Assembly: GCA_029556545.1 (NCBI GenBank)
Contig: JAKQEQ010000042.1
Location: forward strand, 1 to 64,000
DNA from: Candidatus Hydrogenedentota bacterium
GTDB taxonomy: Bacteria; Hydrogenedentota; Hydrogenedentia; Hydrogenedentales; JAGMZX01
DNA length: 64,000 bases
Direction of reading: 5' to 3'
Part shown: positions 30,442-38,417 of the stretch, piece after piece
Position numbering within the stretch: position 1 is the first letter of the stretch
How the letters are laid out: every line of letters begins with the position of its first letter
The notes under the pieces: model-generated
What the model saw: only the letters and a program-made list of their open reading frames with translations
Told to the model about the DNA's origin: nothing
Database searches by the model: none
Translations under genes and position numbers: made by a program

Positions 30442-32307
30442 GTGCATCACGGTCGAGACGCGGACATGCCCGGACAGAACGGTCGTCATGGACCCTATGG
30501 ACGTGCTCGCCTCGCGTTGTTTGCATGTTGCCTCGCCGCCCTGGCCATTTTCTGCGGCGTGCCCGTGGCCGCGCAACCACCCGACGACACGGCAACGTCC
30601 GAGACAAGCGCGGCTGTTCCACAGGCCCCTGTTCCGCCACTGCCGCGACCGCCGGCCCCGCCCGCGCAGGCGCGTCCCCAGACGCCTCCGCAAACCCGCG
30701 GAGTAATCGTCCCGCCCATGAAGGATCGCGCGCAACTCGTCACGACGGACCCGGCCACGCCCGCGGACCGCTTGCGCACCGCCGTGACGCGGCTGCGGCC
30801 CCAACTCTTTTTGCTGATCTCGGTGGGCACGGTCCTCATGGCCTTGGTCTATGTGGCGATTGCGCGTTGGCGCGTGCCGTTTCTTCGCGGCCTGCTGGCC
30901 GTGCCATTGCTCGGCATCGCGATCCTCTCTCTCGGCCACTACACCAGCTTCTATCCCTGGATCAGCAAGCACTATTTCAACGAATACGAGTTCTATCACT
31001 ACTACATCGGCGCGAAATACGCGCCCGAGATCGGCTATACCAAGCTGTACGAAGCCACAATCATCGCCGATGAGGAGACGAAGCGCCTCTATTCCGCCAA
31101 CTCCATCCGCGACCTCGCCACGGGCCGTTACCTGGGCGTTCCCAACGTCCTCGCCCGCAAGGACGAGATCAAAGCGCGCTTCTCGGAGGAACGCTGGGCC
31201 GAATTCGTCAAAGATATCGAGTTCTTCAAGCGGAACCTCGGCGGCGGACGCTGGTCGCGCATCCTCCGCGACAAAGGATACAACGCCACGCCCATCTGGG
31301 GCCTCACCGGCGGTCTCATCAGCAACGCCGTCAGCACGGACAACGTCAAGGCCCTGCGCGCCGTCGCGCTGCTCGATCCCGCGCTTATCCTCCTCGCGCT
31401 CCTGGCCGCGTTCTGGGCGTTCGGCCACCGCGCGGCCTTCTTCGCGGCGGCCTTCTTCGGGATCAACTTCCTTACGATGCAGTCGCCCACCATGAAGGCC
31501 GCGTTCCTGCGGACCGACTGGATTATGCTGACGATCGTCGGCGCGGCGCTCATCAAAAAGGGCTGGTACAAGACCGCCGGCGGCGTCATGGCCTACGCGG
31601 GACTCGCCCGCATCTTCCCCGTCATTTTCGCCTTCGGCATCGGCGCGCGCGCCCTCGTCGAACTCGCGCGCACCCGGCGCATCCCCTGGAAGCACTTCCA
31701 GTTCTTCGCTGCCTACGCCATTGTCGGCGGCCTGCTCGTCGGCGCATCGGTGCTCTACGCGGGCGGCCTCCACCAGTGGCGCGAGTTTTTCGACAAGATC
31801 AGCTACCACAACAACGACATCTCGACGTGGCGCGTCGGCTTCCGATACGTCTTCCTCGGCACCTTCGACCTCGTGCCGCGCGGCGTCGATTGGTGGGCGT
31901 ACAAAGCGCAGCTCCAGGAATTCCACGCTCAATGGGCGCACGTCTGGTGGGGCATCCAGGCGATCGTACTGCTCGCATCCGTCTATCTCGCCCGGTATCT
32001 CGACGACGGCGAAGCCGTCCTCTTCAGCTTCGTGCCCGTCTTCTTCCTCGTCGCGCCCACGCACTATTACTACATGATGCTCGTTATCCCCGCGTTGTTT
32101 TTCGCGGTGCGCATCGATTCGCCTTACCGCGCGGCGGGCCTCATCTACCTCATCCTCGCCGGCAACGTAGGCCAGAGCTACAACTACGTCGGCTGGCGCT
32201 TCCCCCTGGCCTTCGACATGTCGTGCGCCCTCCTCGGCATGGTCCTCTACATGATGTTAATCACCTGGATCGAGGGCCGCCTGCGCCGCCCGGCGCCGGA
32301 TCAGTAA
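30442..32307 (+). CDS. Polytopic membrane protein (GT-C / DUF2029-like)
   Basis: About 621 residues from GTG 30442 (GGGGAGA 5 bases upstream); ATG 30466 is an alternative. It has an N-terminal hydrophobic segment (ALFACCLAALAIFCGVPVA), a Pro/Ala-rich linker of about 60 residues, then roughly ten membrane segments with a large extracytoplasmic loop after the second (HYFNEYEFYHYYIGAKYAPE). The motif YHYYIGAKY and the overall topology resemble membrane mannosyl- or arabinosyltransferases that use lipid-linked sugar donors. No nucleotide-sugar site is seen. Function unproven. Confidence 0.6.
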   Translation: MHHGRDADMPGQNGRHGPYGRARLALFACCLAALAIFCGVPVAAQPPDDTATSETSAAVPQAPVPPLPRPPAPPAQARPQTPPQTRGVIVPPMKDRAQLVTTDPATPADRLRTAVTRLRPQLFLLISVGTVLMALVYVAIARWRVPFLRGLLAVPLLGIAILSLGHYTSFYPWISKHYFNEYEFYHYYIGAKYAPEIGYTKLYEATIIADEETKRLYSANSIRDLATGRYLGVPNVLARKDEIKARFSEERWAEFVKDIEFFKRNLGGGRWSRILRDKGYNATPIWGLTGGLISNAVSTDNVKALRAVALLDPALILLALLAAFWAFGHRAAFFAAAFFGINFLTMQSPTMKAAFLRTDWIMLTIVGAALIKKGWYKTAGGVMAYAGLARIFPVIFAFGIGARALVELARTRRIPWKHFQFFAAYAIVGGLLVGASVLYAGGLHQWREFFDKISYHNNDISTWRVGFRYVFLGTFDLVPRGVDWWAYKAQLQEFHAQWAHVWWGIQAIVLLASVYLARYLDDGEAVLFSFVPVFFLVAPTHYYYMMLVIPALFFAVRIDSPYRAAGLIYLILAGNVGQSYNYVGWRFPLAFDMSCALLGMVLYMMLITWIEGRLRRPAPDQ

Positions 32308-32382
32308 TTTCATCCCATCCCGCGCCAACGCGTATACTACCTCCGCCGCGTGGGGCGGCGACGGGGAATGCCTCAAGCGAAC

Positions 32383-32979
32383 ATGGACGAACCGTTCGAG
32401 GACGAAAAACGCCTGCTGGCCGCCGCGCGAAAAGGCAATCGCGACGCCTTTGGGCATCTCGTGCGCGCATATCAACGGCGCGCCTACGCCGCGGCCTACG
32501 GCTTCGTCGGCAATCGCGACGACGCCCTCGAACTGGCGCAGGAGTCCTTCGCCCGCGCGTTCCGGGCCATGCGGCGCTTCAAGCCCGATATGCCCTTCTA
32601 TCCCTGGTTGCACCGCATCATCCGCAACACCTGTCTGAACCACCTCAAGCGTAAGCGCCGCCACGGCGAGCAATCCCTCGAGGCATTGGTCGCCAACGGC
32701 TTCGACGCGCGCGACACCCGGCCCGACCCCGAGGCCGTCGCCGAGCGGAACGACCTGAAAGCCTCCATCGCGGCGGCCATGCGCCGGCTCAGCCCGGAAC
32801 ACCGCGAAATCCTGCGGTTGCGCCACTTCATGGAAATGTCCTATGCGGAAATCGCGGTTTGCCTCGCCGTTCCCGAGGGAACGGTCATGTCGCGGCTCCA
32901 CGGCGCCCGCAAGAGCCTGCGGCGCGTCCTCGAACAGCAGACCCGGGACACGGCGAATGTTTTGCCCAATTCGGTGTAA
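32383..32979 (+). CDS. ECF-type RNA polymerase sigma factor
   Basis: 198 residues from ATG 32383; ATG 32368 and GTG 32350 are in-frame alternatives. Region 2 is FGHLVRAYQRRAYAAAYGFV with ALELAQESFARAFRAMRRF; region 4 is LRLRHFMEMSYAEIAVCLAV, PEGTVMSRLHGARKSL. No region 3 and no C-terminal extension, so a compact ECF factor. The next gene is its likely zinc-finger anti-sigma factor, 35 bases downstream. Confidence 0.93.
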   Translation: MDEPFEDEKRLLAAARKGNRDAFGHLVRAYQRRAYAAAYGFVGNRDDALELAQESFARAFRAMRRFKPDMPFYPWLHRIIRNTCLNHLKRKRRHGEQSLEALVANGFDARDTRPDPEAVAERNDLKASIAAAMRRLSPEHREILRLRHFMEMSYAEIAVCLAVPEGTVMSRLHGARKSLRRVLEQQTRDTANVLPNSV

Positions 32980-33014
32980 TTACTCTATGTGGACGCTCAT
33001 TGCCGGACCAACTT

Positions 33015-33461
33015 ATGACAACACCTTGTGAACGCTACCAGATGCTGATCTCCGGACACCTCGACGGCGAATTGCGCCCCGAAGACCGCCGCGATCTCGA
33101 TCAGCATCTTGCCGCCTGCGAGGCGTGCCGCCGCGAATTCGACGAAATGCAACGCCTCGCCGCCGGCACGGCCGCCGCGTTGATCGGCGACAGCCCCCCC
33201 GACGACGTCTGGGACGGCTTCGTGGACGGCGTGTACAACCGCATCGAGCGGCGGACCGGCTGGCTCGTCCTCATCGTCGGCGCGGCGCTGCTCCTCGCGT
33301 ACGGGATCTATCAGTTCGTCACCGACGACTGGGCCGGCGCGCTCGTCAAGGCCCTGATCGCCGCCCCCGTCATCGGCCTCGCCGTCTTGTTCGTATCCGT
33401 CTTGCGACAGCGGCTGCGCGCGGCGCGCACGGACCGCTACAGCCGGGAGGTCCGTCATTGA
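33015..33461 (+). CDS. Zinc-finger (zf-HC2) transmembrane anti-sigma factor
   Basis: 148 residues from ATG 33015. The N-terminal HC2 zinc module is CERYQMLISGHLDGELRPED, then DQHLAACEACRREFDEM (Hx3CxxC). Two hydrophobic segments follow (LVLIVGAALLLAYGIYQFV; ALVKALIAAPVIGLAVLFV). Such proteins hold the cognate ECF sigma at the membrane until a signal releases it. The stop overlaps the start of the YbjQ-like gene (TTGA). Confidence 0.88.
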   Translation: MTTPCERYQMLISGHLDGELRPEDRRDLDQHLAACEACRREFDEMQRLAAGTAAALIGDSPPDDVWDGFVDGVYNRIERRTGWLVLIVGAALLLAYGIYQFVTDDWAGALVKALIAAPVIGLAVLFVSVLRQRLRAARTDRYSREVRH

Positions 33462-33793
33462 TAGTCGTCACCACGTCGTCCATCGCGGGCAAGCGCATCG
33501 TCGAAACCATCGGCCTCGTCCGCGGCAGTACCGTGCGCTGCCGCCACCTCGGCAAGGATATCCTCGCCGTCTTGCGCAACATGGTCGGCGGCGAAATCCC
33601 CGAATACACGAAGATGCTCGCCGAGGCGCGCGAGCAGGCACTTGATCGCATGATCGAGGACGCCGCGAAGCTCGGCGCGAACGCCGTGCTCGATATGCGA
33701 TTCGGAACGGCGGCCATCTCCGGCGGCATGGCCGAAATCGTGGCCTACGGCACAGCCGCCTTCGTCGAAGACGCGCCGCAGCCCCCCGCGTGA
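33458..33793 (+). CDS. YbjQ/UPF0145 heavy-metal-binding-like protein
   Basis: 111 residues from TTG 33458, which overlaps the anti-sigma stop and has GGGAGG with 7-base spacing. The N-terminus IVVTTSSIAGKRIVETIGLV and the core AREQALDRMIEDAAKLGANA, VLDMRFGT, are diagnostic of the YbjQ family, which forms pentameric beta-sheet rings of uncertain function. Coupling to the ECF sigma operon suggests it acts in the same envelope-stress or metal response. Confidence 0.9.
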   Translation: MIVVTTSSIAGKRIVETIGLVRGSTVRCRHLGKDILAVLRNMVGGEIPEYTKMLAEAREQALDRMIEDAAKLGANAVLDMRFGTAAISGGMAEIVAYGTAAFVEDAPQPPA

Positions 33794-33809
33794 AGCGCGT
33801 TGCCCCCTC

Positions 33810-34781
33810 TCACTCCGCCGCGTCAGCCCGTGAAAAGAACGCCGTCAGCATCGCGTGGACGGCCTCGGGGTTGTCCTGCTGCGCCGTGTGATCCGCCCCC
33901 TCGATCGCGTGAAACTCGATGTTCGGGATCGCGGCCCGCACACGTTCCTGGTGAGCAAACGGCACGACGTGGTCCGCCGTCCCCCAGATAAGCAGCGACG
34001 GCTTGCCGAGCCTCCCTACGCGCCGATACACCGGTTCGAGCGTCAGCAGCGGCGTGTGCCGCAGCGTCGAGAGCAATGCCCGCTTATACCCCCGATAGCG
34101 CATCTGCTCGAGGTAATCCCGGCGATACGGCGCGTCCTCCGGCACGCCCATGCGGTCCAGCGCGCGAGTCAACGTCGCGTCGCCGAACATCCCCATCGAC
34201 CACTCCCCAACGCCCGGCCAGTGCAGCATGCGATAACGGATCGGCTCGTGCAACGAGAACCCGGCGGGCGCCATCAGCGCAAAACGCCGCACCCGCTCCG
34301 GGTGGCGGTCCACAAAATGTACGACAATCGCGCCGCCCATCGACTGCCCCACCAGGTCTATCGGCCCGGCTACGCCCTCCGCATCGAGCAATTCAAGAAG
34401 TTGCCGGTCGAACAGGTCGGTCGTATACCGGACCTCGGGCCGGTCCGAGTAGCCGCGCCCGAAAAGGTCGTAACACAGCACCCGGAAGCCCGCCGCGCTC
34501 AGTGCCCGCGCCGTCCCCGCCCACAGCGTCATCGGGCCGGTGTAGCCGTGCACCAACGCCACGACCGCCCCGTCCTCGGGACCGGTCCACGCAAAATGCG
34601 TGTATCCGTCCGAGAGACGCGCAAAAGTCAGCCCGCGAGACCCCGCAAGCGACGCCCGCGCCGCGTCGTCGAGCGCGATCGTCTCCGTCCCGCCGACAAG
34701 GAACGGATACGCCGCGACAGCGGCGAAAACGACCGCCAGCATGGCAAGAACCGCACAACCGTACCGATACGCGCGACGCAT
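33810..34781 (-). CDS. Membrane-anchored alpha/beta hydrolase
   Basis: 323 residues. N-terminal signal anchor (AVLAMLAVVFAAVAAYPFL). Alpha/beta-hydrolase landmarks: oxyanion HGYTGP, nucleophile elbow LVGQSMGGAI (Ser), LIWGTADHVVP (Asp) and GADHTAQQDNP (His). The family hydrolyses esters, lactones or C-C bonds; no substrate can be assigned. ATG 34781 follows AAGGAGG. Convergent with the ECF operon. Confidence 0.9.
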   Translation of the reverse strand: MRRAYRYGCAVLAMLAVVFAAVAAYPFLVGGTETIALDDAARASLAGSRGLTFARLSDGYTHFAWTGPEDGAVVALVHGYTGPMTLWAGTARALSAAGFRVLCYDLFGRGYSDRPEVRYTTDLFDRQLLELLDAEGVAGPIDLVGQSMGGAIVVHFVDRHPERVRRFALMAPAGFSLHEPIRYRMLHWPGVGEWSMGMFGDATLTRALDRMGVPEDAPYRRDYLEQMRYRGYKRALLSTLRHTPLLTLEPVYRRVGRLGKPSLLIWGTADHVVPFAHQERVRAAIPNIEFHAIEGADHTAQQDNPEAVHAMLTAFFSRADAAE

Positions 34782-34891
34782 GACCGCCCCTCCTTGACGC
34801 GATCCGTACTATAAGGGACCCAGCCCCCGAACCGCCACTAGCAACCGAGTCTCGCACGCGGCAACACCCATCGTGTCGCGCATCTTGGCGT

Positions 34892-34978
34892 CTCCTCGCC
34901 CTCTTGGTTCTCCTGCTTCTCTTGGTCCACTTGGCCCTTTCGGTCCTTTTTGTCCATTTGGTCCCTTTCCCCCCACCG
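34892..34978 (+). repeat. Pyrimidine-rich degenerate tandem repeat
   Basis: Successive units of the type cttggtcc-a/tct-tggtcc: cttggttctcctgcttctct, tggtccacttggccc, tttcggtcctttttgtcc, atttggtccctttcc. The strand is almost free of A. The rest of 34782-35085 holds nothing else I can identify. A similar ccgtccacc tract is at 40034-40095. Confidence 0.6.
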
Positions 34979-35085
34979 TGCGGCGATCCCGCGTCGCGCC
35001 TACCCGTAACGAATATCCATTTCGTCGGTATTGTGCACACTGTGGTGAATCCGCGTCTTTGACGCACTATCCGAGGGAGACCGTC

Positions 35086-35694
35086 TTGCCATACCGAATA
35101 TTCGCTCCGCGCGCATTGCCGCGGACCGCGCCGCTCTGCTTCGTAATCGCCGTCTTGGCGAACGGCTGCATCGGCTGGATCGAGTTGCCGCCGGTGACGG
35201 CCCGCGCAACCGTTGTTTCGGGCGCTGCCTTCGGCCCGACCGAGAACCGGCCCGCGGGCGAGACGCTCAGCAAAGCCGTCATGATCGAGGGCCTTACCTG
35301 CAATTTGCCTGACCGCAACGCCCTCGAAAGCATGGTGCGCGACTACGCGCCGGACTACGTCGGCGGCCTCATCCAGTTGCGTCACGTCTATCTCGACGAG
35401 GTGATCGTCTCCGCCACACAAGGCAATTTCAGCGCCCTGACTTCGCTCAGTCTCTTTTACGTAACCGTGGGCGGCAAAGGCGTGAAGCTCGCCTACCTCG
35501 GCGGCGCCGTCGCAATCGAGGGATTCGGCCAGACCATCAGCCTCGTCCCGGCGGACACAGTGGACCTGCTCAAGCTGATGGAGGGACAACTGTGCGGGGC
35601 CGTGATTGTGGCCGCGGACGGCGTGACCCCCGACGAAACGATAGTATTCGACGCTGAGGCGGTGCTGACCGTGCGCGCCGCAGTCGGCCTTTGA
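35086..35694 (+). CDS. Hypothetical lipoprotein
   Basis: 202 residues from TTG 35086 with GAGGGAG 6 bases upstream. The lipobox AVLANGC places the lipidated Cys at about residue 27. The mature part has no named domain; it is mixed alpha/beta, with repeated hydrophobic-acidic strands (LTSLSLFYVTVGGKGVKLAY, GGAVAIEGFGQTISLVPADT). Standing alone between repeat DNA and the convergent flotillin operon. Function unknown. Confidence 0.65.
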   Translation: MPYRIFAPRALPRTAPLCFVIAVLANGCIGWIELPPVTARATVVSGAAFGPTENRPAGETLSKAVMIEGLTCNLPDRNALESMVRDYAPDYVGGLIQLRHVYLDEVIVSATQGNFSALTSLSLFYVTVGGKGVKLAYLGGAVAIEGFGQTISLVPADTVDLLKLMEGQLCGAVIVAADGVTPDETIVFDAEAVLTVRAAVGL

Positions 35695-35785
35695 CCACGA
35701 CGCACCTCGGGCCCCGACTCGAGGTTGCGTCTACCTACAGCCGCGCTTGGGGCGTCCGGACGCCTGTCCGGACGCCTCGGTGCTG

Positions 35786-36514
35786 TCACCACGGCTCGAA
35801 CGCGCGCGGCGGGCCGAGAACTTCACGCAGGACAATGGCGCGGCGCACATCCTCGAGGCCGCTAAAGAGCAGCGCGGCCTTGGGACGCGGCGGCGGCGCG
35901 GCGCGGCGCGGCGGCGCGACCTGTGCGGCGCGCGCACGGGCCATTGCGGCGGGTGACTGGGCTACTTGCTGCCGCTGCGGGCGTTGGTATTGTTGCCGCT
36001 GCGGGCGCTGCTGATGCCGCTGCGCCACGGGCCGCGGCGCGACGGGCGCGGGCTGGGGACGCGGCGCGGGCGACGTCTCCGGCTGCAGGCGTCGCTGCAC
36101 CTCGCGCTGCATCTCGTGCCAGAGTTCCTCGAGCGTCTTCGGGCGCTGGGCGGGCGCCTGCTCGGGCGGCGCTTCCTGGCTCGCGGGCCGCCCCGGTGCC
36201 TCGCGCACTTCCTCGCGCGCCACGTGGCGATCCTCGGGAGATTCCCGTCGCTCGAGCGGTGAATGATACGGCTGCGGCTCTTGCGGCGCGGGTGCGCCGG
36301 GGCGCGGCGCGCTCTCACGGCGCTTGGCCACGGGCGGTCCGACCTCGCCGTAGAGTGTCCGGCGCGTGGCCTCCGGCAGTTCGGTTTGTTGCCGCGCCTG
36401 TTCGCGCGCCTTTTCCGCCCGCCGCTGTTCCTCGGCGCGTTGCTCGCGCACCTTGCTCAACACGCTGAACCCGGCCAGCGCGAGAAAGATCAGAAAACCG
36501 ATGAGTTGCTCCAT
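35786..36514 (-). CDS. Single-pass membrane protein with Arg/Gln/Pro-rich disordered tail
   Basis: 242 residues from ATG 36514. An N-terminal membrane segment (EQLIGFLIFLALAGFSVLSK) is followed by a charged coiled-coil-like stretch (REQRAEEQRRAEKAREQARQ), then a long low-complexity Pro/Gln/Arg region and a conserved-looking tail DVRRAIVLREVLGPPRAFEP. The tail RAIVLREVLGPPRA recurs in planctomycete-like proteins near flotillins, in my recollection. Ten bases downstream of floA, so the same operon; a membrane scaffold role is only an inference. Confidence 0.7.
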   Translation of the reverse strand: MEQLIGFLIFLALAGFSVLSKVREQRAEEQRRAEKAREQARQQTELPEATRRTLYGEVGPPVAKRRESAPRPGAPAPQEPQPYHSPLERRESPEDRHVAREEVREAPGRPASQEAPPEQAPAQRPKTLEELWHEMQREVQRRLQPETSPAPRPQPAPVAPRPVAQRHQQRPQRQQYQRPQRQQVAQSPAAMARARAAQVAPPRRAAPPPRPKAALLFSGLEDVRRAIVLREVLGPPRAFEPW

Positions 36515-36524
36515 GCCTTCACCT

Positions 36525-37544
36525 TCAGTCTTGACGGCCCTCGTCCTGCTGCGTCGGCGGACCCATCTTCGCAATCGAGTCGCGCATGTCCGTATCCGCC
36601 ATCACATTCTTCAGCCGATAGTAATCCATGATCCCCAGGTTGCCGCTGCGAAACGCCTCCGCGATGGCGCGCGGGATTTGCGCTTCGGCCTCGACGACCC
36701 GGGCGCGCATCTCGATGACCTGCGCCTTCATCTCCGCCTCGCGAGCGAGCGCCATGGCGCGGCGCTCCTCGGCCCGGGCCTGGGCGATCTGCTTGTCCGC
36801 CTCGGCCTGCTTGATCTGCAACTGCGCGCCGATGTTCTCGCCCACGTCCACGTCCGCGATATCGATCGACAGAATCTCGAAGGCCGTGCCGGCGTCCAGG
36901 CCGCGATCGAGGACCACGCGCGAAATCGAGTCGGGGTTCTCCAGCACCTTCTTGTGCGACTCCGCGGAGCCGATGGTCGTAACGATCCCCTCGCCCACCC
37001 GCGCGATGATCGTCTCTTCCGTCGCGCCGCCGACGAGCCGGTGGATGTTCGTGCGCACGGTAACGCGCGCCTTGGCGTGCAATTGGATGCCGTCCATCGC
37101 CACGGCGGACACGGTTTGCGGTCCCTTGTTCGGGTCGGGGCAGTCAATGACCTTCGGGCGCACCGACGTCTGGACCGCATCGAGCACGTCGCGTCCGGCG
37201 AGGTCGATGGCCGTCGCGCGCTGGAAATTCAGCTCGATGTTCGCCTTGCTCGCCGCGATCAACGCCTGAACGACGCGGACCACGTTGCCGCCCGCCAGGT
37301 AGTGCGCCTCGAGTTCGTCCGTCTTCAGGTCTACGCCCGCCTTCACGGCCATGATCCGGCTGTCGACAATCACGGCGCTATTCACGCGCCGCAACGACAT
37401 GCCGACGAGGCTCCATAGGCCCACGTGCGCGCCGGACAGCCACGCCCGCAGCCACAAGCGGAAGAAACTGAGCAGCACCACGACGAACATGAGGCCGAAG
37501 ACCCCCAACACGACAAGCAAGATGAGCAGAATTGAGTTTTCCAT
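36525..37544 (-). CDS. floA: Flotillin-like protein FloA
   Basis: 339 residues from ATG 37544 with AAAGGGGAA upstream. An N-terminal hairpin membrane anchor ([20 protein letters not shown]) is followed by an SPFH-like domain ([38 protein letters not shown]) and the EA-rich coiled coil ([20 protein letters not shown]). Length and motifs match the FloA/YqfA family, which organises functional membrane microdomains. NfeD proteins encoded upstream are its usual partners. Confidence 0.95.
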   Translation of the reverse strand: MENSILLILLVVLGVFGLMFVVVLLSFFRLWLRAWLSGAHVGLWSLVGMSLRRVNSAVIVDSRIMAVKAGVDLKTDELEAHYLAGGNVVRVVQALIAASKANIELNFQRATAIDLAGRDVLDAVQTSVRPKVIDCPDPNKGPQTVSAVAMDGIQLHAKARVTVRTNIHRLVGGATEETIIARVGEGIVTTIGSAESHKKVLENPDSISRVVLDRGLDAGTAFEILSIDIADVDVGENIGAQLQIKQAEADKQIAQARAEERRAMALAREAEMKAQVIEMRARVVEAEAQIPRAIAEAFRSGNLGIMDYYRLKNVMADTDMRDSIAKMGPPTQQDEGRQD

Positions 37545-37635
37545 GGGATTCCCCTTTCTCCAAAGGTTTCCTTGCAATTTATGTTACTGCTCCGGCATCC
37601 TCCGCGGGAAATCCGCGGAACGCCGACGCAGATTC

Positions 37636-38118
37636 TCATGAATCGGCGCGCTCGACTACAATCCGGTTCCCATGCACCGCGACGACGCGGACGGGAGCGT
37701 ATTTCTCGATAAACGTCCCTTGCGCCACCGCGTCGAGGCGGCGTCCGTCCAGGACGATGGTGCCCGCCGGCCGCAGCGCCGTGAGCACGGTCCCCGCCTG
37801 GCCAACCAGTGCGTCTTCATTCGGCGTGTTCGTGTAGCCGTCCTCGGGCCGCTGCCGCGTTTCGAGCGTCAGGAAGCGCGCGGCGCGCGTGCGCGTAAGC
37901 AACAGCATGGACACCGCCACGGTCGCGAAGGCGCCCAGCGCCTCGAACAGCACGATGAAGAAGACGTACTGGCCCTCGAAGCTGTAGATGCCGATGCCCG
38001 CGCTTACGCAAACGAGCACGAAGCCCGCCAAGCCGCAGATGCCGCCCGGCAACACCGCCTCGGCGAGGATCAGCACCAATCCCGCGAAATACAGGAGCGC
38101 CATCCAGAAAATGATCAT
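37636..38118 (-). CDS. Short NfeD-like membrane protein (NfeD1b type)
   Basis: 160 residues: three to four membrane segments (ALLYFAGLVLILAEAVLPGG, GLAGFVLVCVSAGIGIYSF) followed by a C-terminal OB-fold of NfeD type (LVGQAGTVLTALRPAGTIVL, DGRRLDAVAQGTFIEKYAPV). It lacks the protease domain present in the long NfeD protein encoded 300 bases upstream. The start overlaps the end of the 100-residue gene by four bases. Confidence 0.85.
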   Translation of the reverse strand: MIIFWMALLYFAGLVLILAEAVLPGGICGLAGFVLVCVSAGIGIYSFEGQYVFFIVLFEALGAFATVAVSMLLLTRTRAARFLTLETRQRPEDGYTNTPNEDALVGQAGTVLTALRPAGTIVLDGRRLDAVAQGTFIEKYAPVRVVAVHGNRIVVERADS

Positions 38119-38417
38119 GACACCGCGTCTCCCCGGGTCGACTCGAGCAGCGAGATCAATTGGCTGATCTCGACCCGCAGCCCCATGAGATACTTGCTCT
38201 TGACGCTCGGGTCCTTCGGGTCGTTCTCGTCCTGCGCCTCAAAGGTGCCGATGATGCCGTCGCCCTCGGGAAACAGGGTGCGCGCCTGCCCGAGCAGCTT
38301 ATTGTACCGCTTTGCGAAGGGCGCGCACGTGTAGTAGCCCGCGCCCTGCGAACTGACGATCTCCATCTCCTTGAGGAGTTGTCGCAGCATGTTCACCAGC
38401 GTGTGTCGCGTGTCCAT
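38115..38417 (-). CDS. Conserved-looking 100-residue hypothetical protein
   Basis: 100 residues, no signal peptide or membrane segment. Largely helical: MLRQLLKEMEIVSSQGAGYY, FAKRYNKLLGQARTLFPEGD, KSKYLMGLRVEISQLISLLE. GGGAGGAC precedes the ATG, which overlaps the stop of the long NfeD gene; its own stop overlaps the start of the short NfeD gene. It is thus translationally locked into the NfeD-FloA operon. I do not recognise the family. Confidence 0.75.
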   Translation of the reverse strand: MDTRHTLVNMLRQLLKEMEIVSSQGAGYYTCAPFAKRYNKLLGQARTLFPEGDGIIGTFEAQDENDPKDPSVKSKYLMGLRVEISQLISLLESTRGDAVS

